Assembly: GCA_003991915.1 (NCBI GenBank) | Contig: RQTK01000444.1 | Coordinates: forward strand, 101,217-165,216 | DNA length: 64,000 bases | Direction of reading: 5' to 3' | From: Elysia chlorotica | Lineage: Eukaryota; Mollusca; Gastropoda; Plakobranchidae | Shown: in pieces, positions 62,557 through 64,000 of the stretch | Layout of the letters: each line of letters begins with the position of its first letter | Position numbering within the stretch: position 1 is the stretch's first letter | Position numbers and translations under genes: made by a program | Notes under the pieces: model-generated | Database searches by the model: none | Seen by the model: the letters and a program-made list of their open reading frames with translations, nothing else | Told to the model about the DNA's origin: nothing

Positions 62557-63106
62557 ATGAAGGTGAGATATCTCGATTAGTAGAGTGAGCAAGGTTGTTA
62601 ATGTCCATGGGCGAAGAATGCGAGCCTTTAAGGGGTGTGGCCGCTTCGTTAAGAGCTTTTACCCACAAGCAGTCAAACATTTCAATGGCTCAAGAGAACT
62701 TAAAAATTTATAATGCTACTACAAGGTGAACTCTTACATTCTATGCCTTTATTAATAATTTAGAGTAATTTAAAATCAAACTTAATTAACACATTTATAG
62801 TGCATTTTGCAGTCATTGTTATATGTACTTTATTTAATCACATTATTGGAACTTTTTAATGTAATGCGCAATCAGTTTTCCATATTGATAAGGAATGTAT
62901 GATAAGTTCTTAATTTCTTTTTCTCCCTAATTAATGTGTACTAGTTAGATACAACTATGTTTAAGTAAAACTTTTTGTTAATTGTGTTGTATATTTGCAT
63001 AACTGTTTATGTGTATTCATCTTGCTAAGCCTGTGCTTGACAAAATAATTTTCGATATGTATGTTCTTAATATATATATTGACTGAATAAAAATCGAATC
63101 GAATCT
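62557..63106 (+). mobile_element. Possible 3' end of a LINE-like element
   Basis: The segment ends GAATAAAAATCGAATCGAAT, an AATAAA followed by a short tandem ATCGA repeat, as at the 3' ends of some non-LTR retrotransposons. No coding part is left. The left boundary is only a guess. Confidence 0.35.
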
Positions 63107-63260
63107 CTGATACTGATTGAGCATGAGCACAGTATTTCCAAGTCTGTATATAGGCTGTCTTTGAAAGACAAATGTTAAAACACTATGAAGCAAAGCACCG
63201 ACAGTTACAACAAATTCTAACTACAAAGAGCTCCTTTTACATATTTACTAACAGAAGAAG

Positions 63261-63550
63261 GTGGGTGAATATTGGCTCAAGTGGTAGAGCGTGGGTCTCC
63301 CAATCGCAAGGTTCCTGGTTCAAAACCCATGATTGGTCAAAATTTAATTTATTTGTTCTGTTTCACCCCCTGCTGGTTGGGTCGGTGTCAGTATAATGTG
63401 ACCAGATGAGACAAAAGTGAAGGTCTTCCTGGCCTGTGTTGTGTGTGGCAGCACGTAAGAGTGTCATATGTTAGCCTCGAGGCCACTCATCGTATGGTAC
63501 TTACATTGTTGGACGTTAAGCAAGAAAAAAAACAAAACAACAAAAAACAA
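63261..63550 (+). mobile_element. tRNA-derived SINE, type 1, apparently full length
   Basis: The head contains box A (TTGGCTCAAGTGGTAGAGC at about 63272) and, about 35 bp on, box B (TGGTTCAAAACCC). The body has CCCTGCTGGTTGGGTCGGTG and GTGTGTGGCAGCACGTAAG, and the 3' end is TTGGACGTTAAGCAAG followed by an A-rich tail. This is the most complete member of the family in the window. It is not a functional tRNA: the arms do not close. Confidence 0.75.
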
Positions 63551-64000
63551 TTACATCTAGCACAAATCATGGACTCTGAATATCTTATAGTTAATTTCTA
63601 AAGTCTGAATAGTTGATTTTTTTACAGTTTAAGATCATTAGGTAAGCAGGGTTTAGAATACTGGAGGAACCCTAAAAGATAGTGTAAAAAGTATTTTTAA
63701 ACTACAGGAGCTATGTCTAAGATTGTGAAATGAGACTAAATTCCAGGGGTGTTTAATGCTCCTCGGCCAACATGTAAATGAACAAGCAACAGATAAATTT
63801 GATATCTTTTAGTATAAAATAGCTACAAATGACATAAATTCTGTAACAGAAACTAGTTTGTATTTGCCACCTATCTTGCCAACAATTATTCTTTTTGTGT
63901 GTTTGCACACCCCTTTGATAAATTTATCTACTGTTTAGATTTGGTGCCTAATGCCCCCTCAAATTTCATGCTTTCAGTGTTCACAGAATTGTACGGAACT
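63551..64000. other. AT-rich non-coding sequence
   Basis: No feature seen to the end of the window. Confidence 0.4.

Noticed and set aside
63271..63345. Functional tRNA gene
   Set aside because: Boxes A and B are present, but the acceptor and anticodon stems do not close and a SINE body follows.

Overview
The window looks like a piece of an animal nuclear genome, most likely a mollusc and probably a gastropod. It is AT-rich, its genes are split by long introns with ordinary GT-AG junctions, and it is full of CT, ACT, ATT, ATGT and CAA microsatellites and tRNA-derived SINE-like repeats. The protein set (a Dok adaptor, an SNX1/2 sorting nexin, an axonemal-type protein and a mitochondrial ES1/GATD3 protein) is metazoan and ciliated. 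The species assignment is inference. There are three N gaps (871-909, 13297-13630, 43637-44193); the two long ones sit inside microsatellites.

Layout. 1-6600: the last coding exon of an unrecognised plus-strand gene (1631-1832), then long AT-rich sequence with a 5'-truncated LINE reverse transcriptase on the minus strand and a 124-bp tandem duplication. 7420-11968 (minus): a six-exon gene for a 484-residue coiled-coil protein I cannot name, with a myristoylation-type N-terminus and a YY1-like site about 100 bp upstream. 12100-17700: repeats, including two SINEs in a diverged tandem duplication and a 623-bp tandem duplication. 17714-20628 (plus): the last two coding exons of a Dok adaptor (PH, IRS-type PTB, charged helix, tyrosine-rich tail). 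20.7-28.5 kb: gene desert with diverged repeats. 28538-40160 (plus): a complete 12-exon SNX1/2 sorting nexin of 514 residues. 40.2-48.3 kb: repeats, a gap and low-complexity sequence. 48306-56676 (plus): an eight-exon gene for a 336-residue protein resembling the flagellar C1a-32 (CFAP119/C8orf74-type) family. 57987-62357 (minus): a complete seven-exon GATD3/ES1 gene of 255 residues, convergent with the previous gene. The right end holds a LINE-like 3' tail and an intact-looking SINE.

The genes do not form a pathway. Exon coordinates below were assembled by hand from splice sites; reading phase closes exactly across every junction in the four multi-exon models that start at an ATG or known protein frame. 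I found no CRISPR array, operon or convincing new multi-gene system. The most unusual items are the orphan coiled-coil gene, the charged helix in the Dok protein, a 37-bp-arm hairpin in SNX intron 1, a duplicated splice donor in SNX intron 9, a MITE-like element, a modular SINE family with a shared 3' tail, and clusters of AGATCT.
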